A stretch of DNA of 64,000 nucleotides from Alphaproteobacteria bacterium (GTDB lineage: Bacteria > Pseudomonadota > Alphaproteobacteria > Bin65): assembly GCA_022819985.1 (NCBI GenBank), contig JAJEGH010000043.1:62001-126000 (forward strand). Direction: 5' to 3'. The notes under the pieces are model-generated. The model worked only from the letters and a program-made list of their open reading frames with translations, was not told where the DNA came from and did not search any database. The position numbers and the translations under genes are program-made. Below, piece by piece: positions 1 to 8,797 of the stretch (its first letter is position 1; each line of letters starts with the position of its first letter).

Positions 1-531
1 AACCTGCGCCTGCTGCTGACCGAGCACATGCCCGACCGGGCCGCCGGCCGCATGGCCGTGCGCAGCGTGGCCGGCGGCTTCCTGGTCCAGTCGCGCGACG
101 CCGCCGTGACCGCGGGCGATCTCGCCGTGAAGACGAAGCGGGTGCCGACCAAGAACGAAGTCGCGGACCTGCTGTTCGCCTTTACGGTGTGCAAGCATGT
201 CCGGTCCAACGCCATCGTCTACGCGAAGGACCGGCGCACGGTCGGCATCGGCGCCGGGCAGATGAGCCGGGTCGATTCGGCCCGGTTCGCGGCGCAAAAG
301 GCCGGGGACGCCGCGCGCGCCGCCGGGCTGGCGGAGTCGCCGGTCCGGGGCTCGGTCGTGGCGTCGGACGCCTTCTTCCCCTTCGCCGACGGGCTGATCG
401 CGGCGGCCGAAGCCGGCGCGACGGCGGTCATCCAGCCCGGCGGCTCGGTGCGCGACGACGAGGTGATCGCGGCGGCCGACGAACGCGGTCTCGCCATGGT
501 GTTCGCCGGCCTGCGCCACTTCCGGCACTGA
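1..531 (+). CDS. purH: PurH C-terminal part (AICAR transformylase/IMP cyclohydrolase), 5' truncated by window edge
   Basis: This is the last 176 codons of the bifunctional enzyme that formylates AICAR and closes the ring to IMP, the final two steps of purine synthesis in the cytosol. The frame is open from base 1 and ends at a TGA at 529-531. The visible part belongs to the AICAR transformylase domain: it has the catalytic Lys-His pair in [11 protein letters not shown], the [12 protein letters not shown] loop, and the usual family ending with [11 protein letters not shown] and [13 protein letters not shown]. The N-terminal cyclohydrolase domain lies outside the window. The next gene is convergent, so purH is the last gene of its transcript here. 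Confidence 0.95.
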   Translation, partial: NLRLLLTEHMPDRAAGRMAVRSVAGGFLVQSRDAAVTAGDLAVKTKRVPTKNEVADLLFAFTVCKHVRSNAIVYAKDRRTVGIGAGQMSRVDSARFAAQKAGDAARAAGLAESPVRGSVVASDAFFPFADGLIAAAEAGATAVIQPGGSVRDDEVIAAADERGLAMVFAGLRHFRH

Positions 532-599
532 CGGCGCGGGGTACGCCCCGATCGCGGGCCGCTTACGGGCCGGCTATGGACCGGCCGCCGTTTCGTCCG

Positions 600-1883
600 C
601 TATCTCGCCCGGGCCGCTTTCGGGCTTTCGACGGTGAGCAGGATCAGGGCGCCGACGATCAGGAACGGCACGACCGTCGCCATGCCCCAGCGCGGGCCGG
701 CGGCCAGGGTGACGGCGCCGAAAATCCACGGCCCGAGAAAGGCCGTACACTTTCCGGCAAAGGCGTAGAGGCCGAACATTTCCGCCTCCTGCCCCCGGGG
801 CGCGAGATGGCTCATCAGCGAGCGGCTGGCCGCCTGGGCCGGGCCGAAAAACAGGCCCATGATCCCGCCGAGGACGTAGAACGACGTCTTGTCGCCGGTC
901 AGCAGCATCGGAATGCCGCAAGCCGTGACGCCGGCGACGCCCAGGAGCACGGTCGGTTTGGCGCCCAGCCGGTCGTCCAGCCAGGCGAAGGCGAAGGCGC
1001 CGAGGCCGGCCGTGACATTCACGACGATGCCGAAGACGAGGACCTCCGCGGTATCCATGCCGAAGACCGCGGCGGCGTAGATCGCCCCGACGGCGAAAAT
1101 CGTGTTCAGCCCGTCGACATAGAAGATCCGGGCGATCAGGAAGCGCGCGATGTTCCGGTGCTGCCGGATGTTGGCGAGGGTGTTGCCCAGCGCTCGCAGG
1201 CCGGCGCCGACCGCCCGGCCCATGGGCAGCCCGGTCCCCGGCGTATCCGCGGTGAAGAAGAACAGCGGCAGGCTGAAGACCAGCGCCCACAGGGCGACGA
1301 CGGGGCCGGCGATCCGGATATGCTCGGCCGCCATCTTGTCGAGGCCGAACGGCGCGACCGCCGGCTGGACGAACAGGAACAGCAGCAGGATCAGGCAGGC
1401 CAGGCCGCCGATATAGCCCAGCCCCCAGGACCAGCCGGAGAGCCGGCCGACATGGCTCGCCGGGGCGAGGCCGGGCAGCATGGCGTTGTAGAAGACGAGG
1501 CCCATCTCGAAGCCGATCACGCCGATGAAGGCCGCGGCGAGCACGAGGACCGTCGACTCGACGCCGGGCGCGCCCCACCACAGGGCGGCCGACGCGGCGA
1601 TCATGACCAGGGTCCAGAAGACGATCCAGGCCTTGCGGCCCCGGCCGTGGTCGGCGATGGCGCCGAGGACCGGGCTGAGGATCGCGATGACGAAGGCGGC
1701 CGCGCCCTGGGTGAACGCCCACTGGGAGGCGCCGGCCGTCTTGTCCGGCGCGATGGCGGCGGCGAAATAGGCCGCGAAGATGAAGGTCGTGACGACGGTG
1801 GTAAACGGCGAGTTGGCCCAGTCGTAGAGCGCCCAGCCGAAGGCGGATTTGCGCCCGCCGGTCCAGATCGGGCGGGCCGTCAC
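600..1883 (-). CDS. MFS transporter, Atg22/UMF1-like
   Basis: A predicted inner-membrane permease of 427 residues with about twelve hydrophobic segments. The N-terminal ALYDWANSPFTTVVTTF is the hallmark of the Atg22-like (UMF1) branch of the major facilitator superfamily; yeast Atg22 exports amino acids from vacuoles, but the bacterial substrate is unknown. I start it at GTG 1883-1881, which overlaps the TGA of the upstream DUF2147 gene by four bases (GTGA); an ATG at 1922 would give a 13-residue longer protein lying inside that gene. The frame stays open much further upstream, but that part is only the shadow of the DUF2147 gene. It is the last gene of the short operon and converges with purH. 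Confidence 0.85.
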   Translation of the reverse strand: MTARPIWTGGRKSAFGWALYDWANSPFTTVVTTFIFAAYFAAAIAPDKTAGASQWAFTQGAAAFVIAILSPVLGAIADHGRGRKAWIVFWTLVMIAASAALWWGAPGVESTVLVLAAAFIGVIGFEMGLVFYNAMLPGLAPASHVGRLSGWSWGLGYIGGLACLILLLFLFVQPAVAPFGLDKMAAEHIRIAGPVVALWALVFSLPLFFFTADTPGTGLPMGRAVGAGLRALGNTLANIRQHRNIARFLIARIFYVDGLNTIFAVGAIYAAAVFGMDTAEVLVFGIVVNVTAGLGAFAFAWLDDRLGAKPTVLLGVAGVTACGIPMLLTGDKTSFYVLGGIMGLFFGPAQAASRSLMSHLAPRGQEAEMFGLYAFAGKCTAFLGPWIFGAVTLAAGPRWGMATVVPFLIVGALILLTVESPKAARAR

Positions 1884-2338
1884 TTGACCCGTTTCCAGAT
1901 CTGGGTCCGGCAACCGAGCCATGTGCAGGCGCGGACCTTCAGGGTGTCCGGGCCGTCGAGTTCCAGTTCCGCACGGTAGGTCTTGCCCTTCCTGGGACTG
2001 TAGACATCGCCGTCCTTCCACTTGCCGTCCGCCGCTTCGATCGGAAGCCCGGTCAGCAGCGGCAGGCCCAGGATCGGCCGGGAGCGCAGCGACTCGTCTT
2101 TGTTCCTGGCGTCCCGCAGCGGCAGGCCCTGCGCGTTGTTCGGCTCCTTGAGCCAGACGATCTTGCCGCACAGCCTGCTGCCGCACGTCGCGATCTCGAC
2201 ACGCGACTGGCCGCCGGGGGTGAGCCAGACCCCTCTGGGATCCGCCCTGGAATCTGCCCTGAGATCCGTGGGGACGCTCCCGCCGAAAGCGAAGCAGAGA
2301 ACGGCGGCAAGCGCAGACAGGCAACTTACCCGTATCAC
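1880..2338 (-). CDS. DUF2147 domain secreted protein
   Basis: A 152-residue protein with an N-terminal signal peptide (hydrophobic SALAAVLCFAFGG), so probably periplasmic. The mature part matches the DUF2147 pattern: GVWLTPGGQSRVEI, then a CGSRLCGKIVWL cysteine pair, and a C-terminal second cysteine pair in RACTWLGCRTQIW. The family has no firmly known function. The start is GTG 2338; on the mRNA a GAGGAGA Shine-Dalgarno sequence sits about eight bases upstream, which decides this start. The stop overlaps the following MFS gene by four bases, so the two are probably co-translated. Confidence 0.85.
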   Translation of the reverse strand: MIRVSCLSALAAVLCFAFGGSVPTDLRADSRADPRGVWLTPGGQSRVEIATCGSRLCGKIVWLKEPNNAQGLPLRDARNKDESLRSRPILGLPLLTGLPIEAADGKWKDGDVYSPRKGKTYRAELELDGPDTLKVRACTWLGCRTQIWKRVK

Positions 2339-2392
2339 GAATTATATCTCCTCAAGCCCTCAGCTGCCGGCCCGACGGCAGACTCCGCCCCT

Positions 2393-2434
2393 CGAAGATA
2401 CCGGGTCGAAGATATCGGGTCGAAGATATCGGGC
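2393..2434. repeat. 14-bp tandem repeat, three units
   Basis: Three head-to-tail units of CGAAGATAYCGGGY lie at 2393-2406, 2407-2420 and 2421-2434 in the 235-bp gap between hisA and the DUF2147 gene. The second and third units differ only in the last base. The rest of the gap (2339-2573) shows no convincing gene apart from the ribosome binding site of the DUF2147 gene. Confidence 0.8.
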
Positions 2435-2573
2435 GCCCGGCCGCGGAGGCGACGCAAGCGCCCGGCGGTCTCCCGACCATACCGCACTCCGGCCGGCGGC
2501 GGAACGGAAATCCGGCGCGCCGCCGCCGCGGCCGGGGCAGTGGCTCCGGGTCGCTTCGTTTTTATACGGGTGT

Positions 2574-3305
2574 TCATTTTTTATCGTCGAGCAGCGCAAG
2601 CGCCTGTGCCGGATCGATTTTTCCGTCGTAGAGCGCCCGCCCGCAGATGACGCCTTCGATGCCGCTTGCCGCTTCCCGCTTCAGCGCCCGGAGATCGTCC
2701 AGCCCGGCCACGCCGCCGGATGCGATGACCGGCGTCCCGACCGCCCGGGCGAGCGCCGCCGTCGCCGCGACGTTGACGCCCCGGAGCGCGCCGTCGCGCT
2801 CGATATCGGTATAGACGATGGCGGCGACGCCGGCATCCTCGAACGACCGGGCGAGATCGACCGCCGTCACGTCCGAGGTCTCGAACCAGCCCTGGGTGGC
2901 GACCCGGCCGCCGCGCGCGTCGATGCCGACGGCGACCCGGCCGGGAAAGGTTCGCGCGGCCCGGCGCACCAGGCCGGGATCGGTCAGCGCGGCGGTGCCG
3001 AGAATCACGCGCGCCAAGCCGCGCGCCAGCCACATCTCGATCCCCGCCATGTCGCGGATGCCGCCGCCCAGCTGGACCGGGAGCGTCACGGCGCCGAGGA
3101 TCGCCTCGACGCCCGCGCGGTTGACCGAGCGGCCCGCGGCGGCGCCGTTCAGGTCGACGACGTGGAGCCGGCGGAAGCCCTGGGCCTGGAATTGCGCCGC
3201 CTGGTCGGCCGGATCGTCGTTGAACACGGTCTCGCGCGCAAAATCGCCCTTGAGCAGCCGCACGCAGCGGCCGTCCTTGAGGTCGATCGCGGGATACAGG
3301 TTCAT
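2574..3305 (-). CDS. hisA: HisA, ProFAR isomerase
   Basis: 1-(5-phosphoribosyl)-5-[(5-phosphoribosylamino)methylideneamino]imidazole-4-carboxamide isomerase, the Amadori isomerase of histidine synthesis, a cytosolic TIM barrel. The 243 residues match the usual length. The two catalytic aspartates are visible, in [10 protein letters not shown] near the N-terminus and in YTDIERDG near residue 130, and the phosphate loops QLGGGIRD and IASGGV are present. The start ATG overlaps the stop of the GNAT gene upstream by four bases. It ends the his run; hisF, which commonly follows hisA in this group, is absent here. Confidence 0.96.
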   Translation of the reverse strand: MNLYPAIDLKDGRCVRLLKGDFARETVFNDDPADQAAQFQAQGFRRLHVVDLNGAAAGRSVNRAGVEAILGAVTLPVQLGGGIRDMAGIEMWLARGLARVILGTAALTDPGLVRRAARTFPGRVAVGIDARGGRVATQGWFETSDVTAVDLARSFEDAGVAAIVYTDIERDGALRGVNVAATAALARAVGTPVIASGGVAGLDDLRALKREAASGIEGVICGRALYDGKIDPAQALALLDDKK

Positions 3306-4012
3306 CCCGGCCCGTCCGTTCCTTCGCCCGGCGTCACGTCGAGTGCCGCGCCGGGCGCCGCGTTCAGGTCCTTCCAGTAATACAGGCCGGCGACGGGCTT
3401 GCCCTCGACCCGGGCATAGAAGGGATTGCGGCCCCAGCGGACGTAGCCGTGGGTCTCGTACAGCCGGATCGCGCGCTTCTGCGTCGCGCGGACATCGAGG
3501 GCGATGACGTCGAAGCCTTCGTTGCGGGCCAGCACCTCGGCCTTTTCCATCAGCAGGCGCGCCAGGCCGTGGCCCCGCGCCCAGGGCGCGATGAAGGCGT
3601 GTTCGAGCTGGACGGCGAAGGCCCGCGCCTCGTTGTTCGGCGGCGGCCGGACCAGCTGCGCCGCGCCGCAGATCGTGCCGTCGATCCGGGCGACGATCAG
3701 GATGCGCTCGGGCACGACCAGAACGCCCTTCCAGTAGCTTTCCAGCGCGTTGCGCTCCGGCGCGCGCAGCCAGCCGAAGCCGCCGCCGGCGTCGATCGCG
3801 CTTTCCGCCGCGTCGCAGATATCGTGCAGGTCCCCCGGCTCGAAGCGGGTGACGACCTCGACGCCGAGGATCGGCTCGGGGGCGGCGCGCCCGCCGATCG
3901 ACGGGCCGGCGGGCAGGACACCGGCGGGGGGCGGGCCGGCGGCCCGACGTTTGCCGGCGGCCTTGCGCGGTTGGGCCTTGCGGGACGACATCTTGCGGGA
4001 TGGGCCGGTCAC
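3302..4012 (-). CDS. GNAT-family N-acetyltransferase inside the his operon
   Basis: A 236-residue protein with an Ala/Pro-rich, probably disordered N-terminus of about 45 residues, followed by a GNAT fold. The acetyl-CoA binding motif A is seen as [21 protein letters not shown], followed by [12 protein letters not shown] of motif B. The substrate cannot be told. I start it at GTG 4012, which overlaps the hisH TGA (GTGA); GTG 4021 and ATG 3991 are alternatives. Its stop overlaps hisA in the same way, so it is translated as part of hisB-hisH-GNAT-hisA and may have a role tied to that pathway, though this is inference only. Confidence 0.8.
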   Translation of the reverse strand: MTGPSRKMSSRKAQPRKAAGKRRAAGPPPAGVLPAGPSIGGRAAPEPILGVEVVTRFEPGDLHDICDAAESAIDAGGGFGWLRAPERNALESYWKGVLVVPERILIVARIDGTICGAAQLVRPPPNNEARAFAVQLEHAFIAPWARGHGLARLLMEKAEVLARNEGFDVIALDVRATQKRAIRLYETHGYVRWGRNPFYARVEGKPVAGLYYWKDLNAAPGAALDVTPGEGTDGPG

Positions 4013-4662
4013 GGCCGCCACGCCAGGAAGTTGGCGATCAGGCGCAGGCCGGCCCGCTGGCTCTTTTCCGGATGGAACTGGGCGCCGATGAGGTTGTCCC
4101 GCCCGACGACGGCCGCGACCGGACCGCCATAGTCGCAGGTCGCCAGCAGGTCGGCCTCGTCGGCGCAGCGAAAACCGTAGGAATGGACGAAATAGGCGTG
4201 ATCACCGTCTTCGAGGCCGGCCAGCACCGGATGGCCGCCGGCGTTGCTCAAGCTCAGGTCGTTCCAGCCCATATGGGGGATCTTGAGATCGGGATCGTCC
4301 GGCTTGAGGGCGGCGACCTCGCCCGGCACCCAGCCGAAGCCCGGCGTCTCGCCATGCTCCAGGCCGCGGTCGGCGAGCAGCTGCATGCCGACGCAGATGC
4401 CGAGGAAGGGCGCGCCGCGCGCCGTTACCGCTTCGACCAGCGCCTCGACCATGCCGTCCAGCGCATGCAGGCCGGCGCGGCAGTCGGCGAAAGCGCCCTG
4501 GCCGGGCAGCACGATATGGCTGGCGCGGGCGACCCGGTCGGCGTCGCCGGTGGCGAGGACGGAGAGGCCGCCGCCCGCTTCGCCGGCCATGCGGATAAAC
4601 GCCTTTTCCGCCGAGCGCAGATTGCCGGCGCCGTAATCGACGATGGCGACGCCGTCCGCCAT
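4009..4662 (-). CDS. hisH: HisH, glutamine amidotransferase subunit of IGP synthase
   Basis: Supplies ammonia from glutamine to HisF for making imidazole glycerol phosphate. The class I amidotransferase triad is clear: the nucleophile Cys90 in [11 protein letters not shown], and His and Glu in [10 protein letters not shown] near the C-terminus. The N-terminal [10 protein letters not shown] and the LPGQGAF oxyanion region are also typical. Length is 217 residues, slightly above the common 200-215. The ATG start at 4662 is 66 bases after the end of hisB. Its partner HisF must be encoded elsewhere, since no hisF is found in the window. Confidence 0.96.
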   Translation of the reverse strand: MADGVAIVDYGAGNLRSAEKAFIRMAGEAGGGLSVLATGDADRVARASHIVLPGQGAFADCRAGLHALDGMVEALVEAVTARGAPFLGICVGMQLLADRGLEHGETPGFGWVPGEVAALKPDDPDLKIPHMGWNDLSLSNAGGHPVLAGLEDGDHAYFVHSYGFRCADEADLLATCDYGGPVAAVVGRDNLIGAQFHPEKSQRAGLRLIANFLAWRP

Positions 4663-4728
4663 TACGGCCCCCGGCGCGGAAGCCGGCCCCGTAGCCGGCC
4701 CTGTAGCCGGTACGGACCGGCGGCGCGG

Positions 4729-5373
4729 CTACAGGGAACCACCCAGCACCCCCTTGGTCGAGGGTACGGCGTCCGCCTTGCGCGGATCGGGCTCGATGGC
4801 GCTGCGCAGCGCGCGGGCCAGCCCCTTGAAGCAGCTCTCGACGATATGGTGGTTGTTCTCGCCGTAGAGGTTCTCGACATGGAGCGTGATGCCGGCGGCC
4901 TGGGCGAAGGCCTGGAACCATTCCTTGAACAGTTCGGTATCCATCTCGCCGAGCTTCGGCTTGGAGAAGCCGACCTTCCAGATCAGGTAGGGCCGGTTCG
5001 AGCAGTCCAGCGCGACCCGGGTCAGCGTCTCGTCCATCGGGATCAGCGCGTCGCCGTAGCGCCGGATGCCCCTCCGGTCGCCGAGCGCCCGGCTGACCGC
5101 CTCGCCGATGGCGATGCCGGTATCCTCGGTCGTGTGGTGGAAATCGATATGCAGGTCGCCGACCGCCTTCAGGTCGAGGTCGATCAGGGAGTGGCGCGAC
5201 AATTGCTCCATCATGTGGTCGAGGAAGCCGATGCCGGTATCGACCGTGTAGTCGCCGCTGCCGTCGAGGTTAAGCGACACGTCGATCTGCGTTTCCTTGG
5301 TCCGGCGCGCCACGCTCGCGGTGCGCGGCCCGATGGCGTCGGGGGCGGTGTCGGGGGTAATGGCCTGGTTCAT
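4729..5373 (-). CDS. hisB: HisB, imidazoleglycerol-phosphate dehydratase
   Basis: Dehydrates imidazole glycerol phosphate to imidazole acetol phosphate. The 214-residue single-domain form is the usual one outside enterobacteria, which fuse it to a phosphatase. Both manganese-binding His-His motifs are present, [15 protein letters not shown] around residues 78-92 and [12 protein letters not shown] in the second half, together with [10 protein letters not shown] longer frame continues upstream into hslV, but the ATG at 5373 starting [10 protein letters not shown] fits the family start. It is the first gene of the his run and is divergent from hslV, with 147 bases between them. Confidence 0.95.
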   Translation of the reverse strand: MNQAITPDTAPDAIGPRTASVARRTKETQIDVSLNLDGSGDYTVDTGIGFLDHMMEQLSRHSLIDLDLKAVGDLHIDFHHTTEDTGIAIGEAVSRALGDRRGIRRYGDALIPMDETLTRVALDCSNRPYLIWKVGFSKPKLGEMDTELFKEWFQAFAQAAGITLHVENLYGENNHHIVESCFKGLARALRSAIEPDPRKADAVPSTKGVLGGSL

Positions 5374-5520
5374 CGGAAGCCTCCGGCGTCTGCTGCCCGT
5401 TCTTAACCCGGAATTCCTGCCGTTGCATCCGAATGTAGGTCGCCGGGCGGTGCGGGCCGAGGCCCCTGCCTCGCGCCCCCATGTTGACCCGCGCCGCCGC
5501 AGCGCCACATACAGGGCGGC

Positions 5521-6069
5521 ATGAGCGATCCCGACACCCTCCTGTTCCACGGCACGACCATCCTTTCCGTCCGGCGCGGCGGCGAGGTCGTCGTGGCCGG
5601 CGACGGCCAGGTCACCTTCGGCAACACGGTGCTCAAGGGCGGCGCGCGCAAGGTGCGCCGGCTCGCCGACGGCAAGGTGGTGGTCGGCTTCGCCGGCGCG
5701 ACCGCCGACGCCTTCGCCCTGTTCGAGCGGCTGGAGGGCAAGCTGGAACAGCATCCGGGCCAGCTCACCCGGGCCTGCGTGGAAATGGCCAAGGACTGGC
5801 GCACCGACCGCTATCTGCGCCGGCTGGAGGCCATGATGGCGGTGGCGGACAGGGACGTTTCGCTGGTGCTGACCGGCAACGGCGACGTGCTGGAGCCCGA
5901 GGACGGGCTGATCGGCATCGGCAGCGGCGGGCCCTTCGCCCTGGCGGCGGCGAAGGCGCTGATGGCGGAGACCGAACTGCCGGCCGAGGAGGTCGCGCGC
6001 CGGGCCATGGCGATCGCCGCCGACATCTGCATCTATACCAACGACCAAGTCACGATCGAGCGGGTATGA
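5521..6069 (+). CDS. hslV: HslV, protease subunit of the HslUV complex
   Basis: Threonine peptidase that forms the two-ring core of the proteasome-like HslUV (ClpYQ) protease. The protein has 182 residues. The N-terminus reads [11 protein letters not shown] followed by TTILSVRR, so the nucleophile should be Thr12 after removal of an 11-residue propeptide, longer than in Escherichia coli. Gly-Asp-Gly-Gln-Val-Thr (GDGQVTFGN) and the C-terminal YTNDQVTIE are typical. The stop overlaps the hslU start as ATGA. Expression is expected to be heat-shock controlled, but I could not identify a sigma-32 promoter in the 147-base upstream gap. Confidence 0.96.
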   Translation: MSDPDTLLFHGTTILSVRRGGEVVVAGDGQVTFGNTVLKGGARKVRRLADGKVVVGFAGATADAFALFERLEGKLEQHPGQLTRACVEMAKDWRTDRYLRRLEAMMAVADRDVSLVLTGNGDVLEPEDGLIGIGSGGPFALAAAKALMAETELPAEEVARRAMAIAADICIYTNDQVTIERV

Positions 6070-7394
6070 CCGGCTACACCCCGACCGCCTTCAGCCCGCG
6101 CGAGATCGTCTCCGAACTCGACCGCTTCATCGTCGGCCAGAAGGACGCCAAGAAGGCGGTGGCCGTGGCGCTGCGCAACCGCTGGCGGCGCCAGCAGCTC
6201 GACGACGCGATGAAGGAAGAGGTGCTGCCGAAGAATATCCTGATGATCGGCCCGACCGGCTGCGGCAAGACCGAGATCGCCCGCCGGCTCGCCCGCCTCG
6301 CCAACGCGCCCTTCCTCAAGGTCGAGGCGACCAAGTTCACCGAGGTCGGCTATGTCGGCCGCGACGTCGAGCAGATCGTGCGCGACCTGGTCGAGATCGC
6401 CATCGGCATGACCCGCGAGCGGCTGCGCAAGTCGGTTACCGCCCGGGCCGAGATGGCGGCCGAGGAGCGGGTGCTCGACGCCCTGGTCGGCGAAAACGCG
6501 CGCAAGGAGACCCGCGAGAGCTTCCGCAAGCGGCTGCGCGCCGGCGAGCTGGACGGCAAGGAGATCGAACTGGAGGTGCGCGACAGCCGCGGCGGCGGCC
6601 TGCCGACCTTCGACATCCCCGGCATGCCGGGCGCCCAGATGGGCATGATCAACCTCAACGACATGCTCGGCAAAGCGCTGGGCGGCGCGACCAAGACCAA
6701 GCGGCTCTCCGTCGGCGAGAGCTACGAACTGCTGATGGCCGAGGAGAGCGACAACCTGCTCGACGAGGACCAGGTCGTCGCCGAGGCCATCGACCTGGTC
6801 GAGCAGAACGGCATCGTCTTCCTCGACGAGATCGACAAGATCACCGGCCGGTCGGAGCGGCTGGGCGGCGCCGACGTGAGCCGGGAGGGCGTGCAGCGCG
6901 ACCTGTTGCCGCTGATCGAGGGCACGACGGTGGCGACCAAGCACGGCCCGGTGCGCAGCGACCATATCCTGTTCATCGCCTCGGGCGCCTTCCACCTCGC
7001 CAAGCCGTCGGACATGCTGCCGGAGTTGCAGGGCCGGCTGCCGATCCGGGTCGAGCTCAAGGCGCTCGACGTCGACGATTTCGTGCGCATCCTGAGCGAG
7101 ACCGAGAACAGTCTGCCGCTGCAATACCGGGCGCTGATGCAGACCGAGGAGGTGACCCTGGAATTCAGCGACGAGGCGATCGCCGAGATCGCGCGCTATT
7201 CCGCCGAGGTCAACAGCTCGGTCGAGAATATCGGCGCGCGCCGGCTGCACACGGTGATGGAGCGGCTGCTCGAGGAGATCAGCTTCTCGGCCACCGAGCG
7301 CAGCGGCGAGACCATCGCCATCGACGCCGCCTACGTCCGCGACCAGGTCGCCGACCTGGCCAAGGACGCGGACCTGAGCCGGTTTATTTTGTAG
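6066..7394 (+). CDS. hslU: HslU, ATPase subunit of the HslUV protease
   Basis: AAA+ unfoldase that feeds substrates into HslV. The 442 residues match the usual length. Walker A is GPTGCGKT at residues 62-69, followed by the pore loop motif GYVGRD; Walker B is IVFLDEIDK, and the C-terminal [18 protein letters not shown] contains sensor 2. The central I-domain is present between Walker A and B. The C-terminus ends DLSRFIL, close to the conserved tail that inserts into HslV. The ATG at 6066 overlaps the hslV stop by four bases. A longer frame that starts at 5481 is the shadow of hslV. Confidence 0.97.
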   Translation: MTGYTPTAFSPREIVSELDRFIVGQKDAKKAVAVALRNRWRRQQLDDAMKEEVLPKNILMIGPTGCGKTEIARRLARLANAPFLKVEATKFTEVGYVGRDVEQIVRDLVEIAIGMTRERLRKSVTARAEMAAEERVLDALVGENARKETRESFRKRLRAGELDGKEIELEVRDSRGGGLPTFDIPGMPGAQMGMINLNDMLGKALGGATKTKRLSVGESYELLMAEESDNLLDEDQVVAEAIDLVEQNGIVFLDEIDKITGRSERLGGADVSREGVQRDLLPLIEGTTVATKHGPVRSDHILFIASGAFHLAKPSDMLPELQGRLPIRVELKALDVDDFVRILSETENSLPLQYRALMQTEEVTLEFSDEAIAEIARYSAEVNSSVENIGARRLHTVMERLLEEISFSATERSGETIAIDAAYVRDQVADLAKDADLSRFIL

Positions 7395-7430
7395 GGGCGG
7401 AGCGGCCGGGTTGGTCCAAAAAACCAAACC

Positions 7431-7531
7431 TTGCCGCCCCGGACGGAGCGGAGCGGAGATCCGGGGCCCAGGGCCGCAACCAACGATCGTTCGGGCCGCC
7501 CCTGGGGCCCGGATCAAGTCCGGGGCGGCAA
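7431..7531 (+). repeat. Dispersed palindromic repeat, family A copy 1 (101 bp)
   Basis: The element starts with TTGCCGCCCCGGAC and ends with its exact reverse complement GTCCGGGGCGGCAA, giving 14-bp terminal inverted repeats; inner parts GATCCGGGGCCCAGGG and CCTGGGGCCCGGATC also pair. It can fold into a long imperfect cruciform or RNA hairpin. A near-identical copy in the opposite orientation lies at 7985-8085, on the other side of the GIY-YIG gene. Located just after hslU, it could also act as a transcript-end structure. Confidence 0.85.
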
Positions 7532-7593
7532 CGATGTTTGATTGTTGACGTATCGGGAAACCTGGCGGAAGCGGCGGTTTTCAGACGGCCGGA

Positions 7594-7881
7594 TCACCAG
7601 TTCAGCTCATCGTAGAGATCGCGCCATTGCGGATTGTCGCGTTCGATCAGAGCCAACTTCCAGACCCTCCGCCATTTCTTCAGCTTCTTTTCCTGCGCCA
7701 TGGCAAGGGAGATATCGTCGAACGGCTGGGCATGGACCAGCCTCGTCACGCCGTGCCTGCGGGTAAACGCGGCGCCAACGCCGGTCCTGTGTTCCCAGAC
7801 TCGCCGTGCCAGATCGTTCGTTAGACCGACATAAAGCGTGCCGTTGCGCTTGCTGGCGAGAATGTAGACCCAGTAGGGCAT
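7594..7881 (-). CDS. Small GIY-YIG nuclease domain protein
   Basis: A 95-residue single-domain protein of the GIY-YIG fold. The two halves of the name motif appear as WVYIL and LYVGLT near the N-terminus, followed by the catalytic arginine region DLARRVWEHR and a glutamate in MAQEKKLKKW. It resembles the free-standing UPF0213/YhbQ-like class rather than UvrC or homing endonucleases; cellular role unknown. The ATG at 7881 is the natural start; a frame open to 8085 upstream only translates the neighbouring repeat. It lies between two inverted copies of the family A repeat, 62 and 103 bases away. Confidence 0.85.
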   Translation of the reverse strand: MPYWVYILASKRNGTLYVGLTNDLARRVWEHRTGVGAAFTRRHGVTRLVHAQPFDDISLAMAQEKKLKKWRRVWKLALIERDNPQWRDLYDELNW

Positions 7882-7984
7882 CGTCCGGCCATTTCTGTTC
7901 TTCCGCCCTGCGAATTTCGCCGGCCCCGGCGGCTTTCGCAATCTGTTGCCGAAGCCGCGCTCTGCCGCGCCCAGGCCCTCTCCG

Positions 7985-8085
7985 TTGCCGCCCCGGACTT
8001 GATCCGGGGCCCAGGGGCGGCCCGAACGGTCGTTGTCTGTGGCCCTGGGCCCCGGATCGTCGCTCCGCTCCGTCCGGGGCGGCAA
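7985..8085 (-). repeat. Dispersed palindromic repeat, family A copy 2 (101 bp)
   Basis: Same length and ends as the copy at 7431-7531, in reverse orientation: the reverse complement matches that copy at all but a handful of positions, mostly around the centre. Ends are TTGCCGCCCCGGAC and its complement. Together the two copies bracket the GIY-YIG gene as inverted repeats 453 bases apart. Confidence 0.85.
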
Positions 8086-8140
8086 CGAAGTTGAAATTCT
8101 TGCGGTTCGGCCGAAGCGCGCAATAGAGGCGAGGAATGCC

Positions 8141-8797
8141 TCAATCGCCCTCTCTGCTCCCGCCCCTCCCCCGCTCCCGCTTCAGCAGGATGTACACCGC
8201 GCCGCTGCCGCCGTGGTGGGGCTGGGCGTGGCAATAGGCGAGGATGAGGCGGCGCAGGTCCGGGGCGTTGAGCCAGCCGGGCAGGGCCTGGCGCAGGGCG
8301 CCGACCGACCAGTCGTCCTTCAGCCCCTTGCCGGTCACGACCAGGACGCAGCGCCGCCCGGCCGCCCGGTGCGCCCTGAGAAATCCGGCGAGCGCCGTGC
8401 GGGCGCTGTTCTGGGTGTGGCCGTGCAGGTCCAGGGTCGCGTCGATCGGCATGAGGCCGCGGCGGAAGCGGGTCGCGGTGCGCTTGTCGACGCCCGGCGC
8501 GTCGCCGTGGGACAGGCCGCCGGAACCGGGCCGCGGGCCGGCGGATTGCACCGGGCGGCCCCCTGCGCCGATGCTCAGGCCGGAAATATCGACGCGCTCG
8601 CGTTGCGGGCCGGCCTTCGGTTCGGCCGGTTCGGCTTTCGCGGCGGGCGGCGGCCTTTCCGGGACGGGCGTCGCGACCGGAGGTAAGACATCCTTCCGCG
8701 CGAGCGGTTTTACCGACCGGGTGACATTCTCCCACAGCCGGGCGTCGTCATCGTCTCCGGCCGGGTCGGCGGCGGGTTTGCGGTCACGCCCGCTCAT
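8141..8797 (-). CDS. Smr-domain protein
   Basis: A 218-residue protein with an acidic and proline/alanine-rich N-terminal half and a C-terminal Smr domain, the domain found at the end of MutS2. The Smr signatures are LDLHGHTQNSAR near residues 120-132 and VVTGKGLKDDW, followed by the HHGGSGAVYILLKR end. Smr domains bind or nick nucleic acids, and in other bacteria recognise collided ribosomes or branched DNA; the role of this one is not known. The ATG overlaps the end of lutC by 14 bases, so it is likely co-transcribed with lutABC, though a functional link is not evident. Confidence 0.88.
   Translation of the reverse strand: MSGRDRKPAADPAGDDDDARLWENVTRSVKPLARKDVLPPVATPVPERPPPAAKAEPAEPKAGPQRERVDISGLSIGAGGRPVQSAGPRPGSGGLSHGDAPGVDKRTATRFRRGLMPIDATLDLHGHTQNSARTALAGFLRAHRAAGRRCVLVVTGKGLKDDWSVGALRQALPGWLNAPDLRRLILAYCHAQPHHGGSGAVYILLKRERGRGGSREGD

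Noticed and set aside
189..1979. A 596-codon plus-strand frame across the MFS gene
   Set aside because: Arg/Gly/Asp-rich shadow translation opposite a clear Atg22-like transporter; typical of very GC-rich DNA.
7395..7440. Rho-independent terminator after hslU (GGTTGGTCC...ACCAAACC)
   Set aside because: The stem is imperfect and no T-run follows; transcript end here may depend on the family A repeat or Rho.
6033..7517. A long minus-strand frame opposite hslU
   Set aside because: hslU is unmistakable on the plus strand; the antisense product has no domain.
7882..8085. N-terminal extension of the GIY-YIG protein
   Set aside because: The extra residues translate the family A repeat; the same peptide appears before mnmE, where it is also only repeat.
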